Source: Typha latifolia
Lineage: Eukaryota; Streptophyta; Magnoliopsida; Poales; Typhaceae
Length of the DNA stretch: 64,000 bases
NCBI GenBank assembly: GCA_019914945.1
Contig: CM034099.1
Location: 7,006,001 to 7,070,000, forward strand
Direction of reading: 5' to 3'
The translations under genes and the position numbers were made by a program. How positions within the stretch are numbered: the stretch's first letter is position 1; each line of letters begins with the position of its first letter. The notes under the pieces were generated by a model. That model did not search any database. It was not told the DNA's origin and worked only from the letters and a program-made list of their open reading frames with translations. Below, piece by piece: positions 61,960-64,000 of this stretch.

Positions 61960-63460
61960 GCATGTGGTAGTATTACCTTGAAGTATTTTTTAACTTAGAG
62001 GGGTTTAAGTAGTTGCTATTTTTCATGGTCGTGGTCGTCATCATCATCTGCAAAGAAAGAAGGATATAAATATATAAAGGCTAGATTATAATTATAAAAT
62101 TGATTTATAATTAGTTAAAACATAGAGATAATTTATACTAAGATTGCCCATCTTTTTCAACGTATAATTGACTTTTTAAACTATCAAAAATCTCATACCT
62201 TAATTTGTTAGTTTGGACTTAACGGTTGATCGTGAACTGTAGAAGCAAACGTCGGGAGGAACCGCTAGCGACGACGAGAAAGAAGGGAAGGCATGGGATT
62301 GGAATAAAAAGAAAACAAAAACAAATTGGATGGATCTAACAAAATGGAGCAGTGAGAACTGAGAAGAGATATGCTACGATGTTGCTCGTCTTCCTCCTCG
62401 AACCCCCCCCTCCCTCCCCTCTCTTTCCTTTGCCAAGATAGGGGCCCACCCCTCTTTTCCTTCCTCTCTTTCTCTCTTCCTCTATAACTCCTCCTTCCTT
62501 TTGGCCCTCTTCCCAATTTAACCACCCAAAAGAGAGGAGGAGGAGAGAGTGTGGGAGAATTCCTCAACTCCCCACCTATATATGGCAAGTCTGTATTATA
62601 TATTTGGGCTGGGAGAATTCCTCAACTCGCCACCTATATATGGCAAGATAGGGTACTCGCCAACCCCTTGACTGATTTTACCTAGTAGTTGAACGAAGTT
62701 CCTACATTGGGGGGGCTGCAGAAGACCTGCTTTATGGCATGGGTGGTGATATACTTTCTCGAGTCAAATGGTTATCCGCAAAAATCATTTCAAATAATAA
62801 AAAATAATAAAAAAGGTTATCCGCAATTTGTCTCCGTCAACCGCACAGAACGGAGAGCCAGTTGCAGTCCGATATCTGCGCTGAAAAATGAACGCAGTTA
62901 CTCTAAAAATTGAAACAAAAGTTTTGAGAGTATTTGACCGATCAATTATTCTTACCAAATTTATTTATTTACTATACTACAATAGTTTTTGTCTAATAAC
63001 CAGCCACGTAATTTATTTGTCAAGTAAATCACTTTCATTATAAAGTTGCTCTCCATCAAATGAATTCTATTAATTTTAAACAATTTCATAAAATATAAAA
63101 TACTTGGATCTGATAAAAACCCTACAGAAGTGTAAACATGTAAAATCCTTGGATCTGATAAAAGAGTAAACCAACATGCATCACTATTTCGCAGCAGCAA
63201 TGGGTGGTATCATTAAAACACTCCACAGATATGATTACATCAAATCACCAAAAAGAAAAAAGTATACCATTCAAACAAACTATCACATTGAAGCATTACA
63301 AGATCCACCTAAGATGCATAACTTTTAAGTATCTCAAGTTCACCTTACCAAAACCAATTCTCTAGCCCTTCTATTGAAACATTAAAGTTTTCATGACCAT
63401 CCAATGAAAACATGCCTCCAACCAGTGCAGCAGCTTTTCCGCGCAATCTGAACAAGTCCT
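61960..63460. other. Intergenic: PI4-kinase promoter and SR gene 3' flank
   Basis: The PI4-kinase side has TATATATTTATATC (minus strand, 62080-62065) and a CT/GA-rich block at 62390-62550. Further right lies a 38-bp direct repeat (62552-62647). The rest to 63460 is AT-rich and includes the probable 3' UTR of the SR gene. No gene is seen. Confidence 0.5.
62552..62647. repeat. 38-bp direct repeat
   Basis: TGGGAGAATTCCTCAACTC and on to CACCTATATATGGCAAG occurs at 62552-62589 and 62610-62647 with one mismatch, separated by 20 bases. Confidence 0.95.
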
Positions 63461-64000
63461 TCACCTGGGACTGCATGACAGTAAAATAAAACAATGAGAA
63501 TCTCTGATGCTAGACAGAGAATGTGACAAAGAAAAGATAGGAACCTGTAGGAACGAGAACGAGAAGGGCTCCGGCCATCTTCCTGCAGAGGGGGGCCACG
63601 GTGATCTCTGGAAGGACTTTGAGATCGACGGTTTGATCGATAATCCCTCTCATCCCGTGCTGGTGAGATAGATCTTGGAGGAGATAAGTACTCATCACGT
63701 GAGCTCCTGTCCCTGTCTCTGCATACAACAGAAGAAGAAACACAAAGTCATTCAAAATGTGAAGATTCTTTAAAGCAAGTATATACATATTTATTGCCAG
63801 ATTCTGCAAATTGGGTAAACTTACAGCAATTAGCTCCTACACTGAATATATGTTGCACTTTCAAGGTAGCAAATAGTTAAAGAATCGTATCAACAAGTCA
63901 AATTTGTGCAAAGGCCTTGTTGTCTGGAGACTATCCAACTCAGAAAATAGATGATGAAAGTATACTTTTACCTGCACCATCCCATCTTTAACTCCAATAA
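63461..64000 (-). CDS. SR splicing factor (SC35-like, SCL30/33 type), 3' end only
   Basis: Two 3' exons are visible: 63545-63718 and the terminal coding piece 63461-63470. They encode an Arg/Ser/Asp-rich tail: DRDRSSRDEYLSPPRSISPA, then DERDYRSNRRSQSPS, ending SPSRSRSYSPR and TGA. Serine-arginine repeats of this kind form the RS domain of SR splicing factors, which interacts with spliceosomal partners in the nucleus and is phosphorylated by SRPK/CLK kinases. The RNA-recognition motif lies beyond the right edge. A donor-like CAG/GTAAAAG at 63972 may end another exon or an alternative exon; its frame was not resolved. Family assignment rests on the RS tail alone. Confidence 0.72.

Overview
This is plant nuclear DNA. 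The genes are split by GT-AG introns, the intergenic DNA and introns are AT-rich and full of decayed repeats, and the products are plant-type (phytocystatin, UGT87-like glycosyltransferase, gamma carbonic anhydrase, GARP factor, gamma-type PI4-kinase). Several coding exons are very GC-rich, some of them in single-exon genes, inside AT-rich surroundings. That contrast suggests a monocot, probably not a grass; the species is inference only. No operon, phage, CRISPR array, rRNA or tRNA was recognised.

Layout. 1-7.6 kb (+): 3-hydroxy-3-methylglutaryl-CoA lyase, 5' end unclear. 8.5-10.8 kb (+): 10-kDa chaperonin, with a terminal-inverted-repeat element in intron 1. 12.2-16.5 kb (-): a six-exon gene for a conserved 114-aa protein of unknown role. 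18.2-20.9 kb (-): beta-tubulin with a leader intron and TATA box. 23.5-29.7 kb (-): mitochondrial gamma carbonic anhydrase, divergent from 31.3-33.9 kb (+), a B-type mitotic cyclin. 34.2-35.9 kb (-): UGT87-like glycosyltransferase, divergent from 37.7-38.65 kb (+), a MYBC1/PCL1-like GARP factor whose reading frame is broken in this sequence. 41.6-42.65 kb (-): CXE carboxylesterase. 42.7-47.8 kb: repeat-rich, with no credible gene. 47.85-52.5 kb (-): phytocystatin with a legumain-inhibitory C-terminal extension. 54.7-59.7 kb (+): UBA-domain protein with a 2.9-kb leader intron. 60.4-62.0 kb (-): type II PI4-kinase gamma, single exon. 63.46 kb to the right edge (-): 3' end of an SR splicing-factor gene.

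The genes are independent neighbours, not a pathway. Three encode mitochondrial proteins (HMG-CoA lyase, CPN10, gamma-CA) and two serve cell division (beta-tubulin, cyclin B, the latter with M-phase promoter motifs), but nothing in the sequence links them. I found no clearly new biological system. The items most worth checking are the frameshift in the MYBC1-like gene, the unnamed 114-aa protein, the trimmed N-lobe of the PI4-kinase, and several uncatalogued repeats: an element with an 8-bp target duplication, a degenerate ~30-bp array, and recent tandem duplications in introns.
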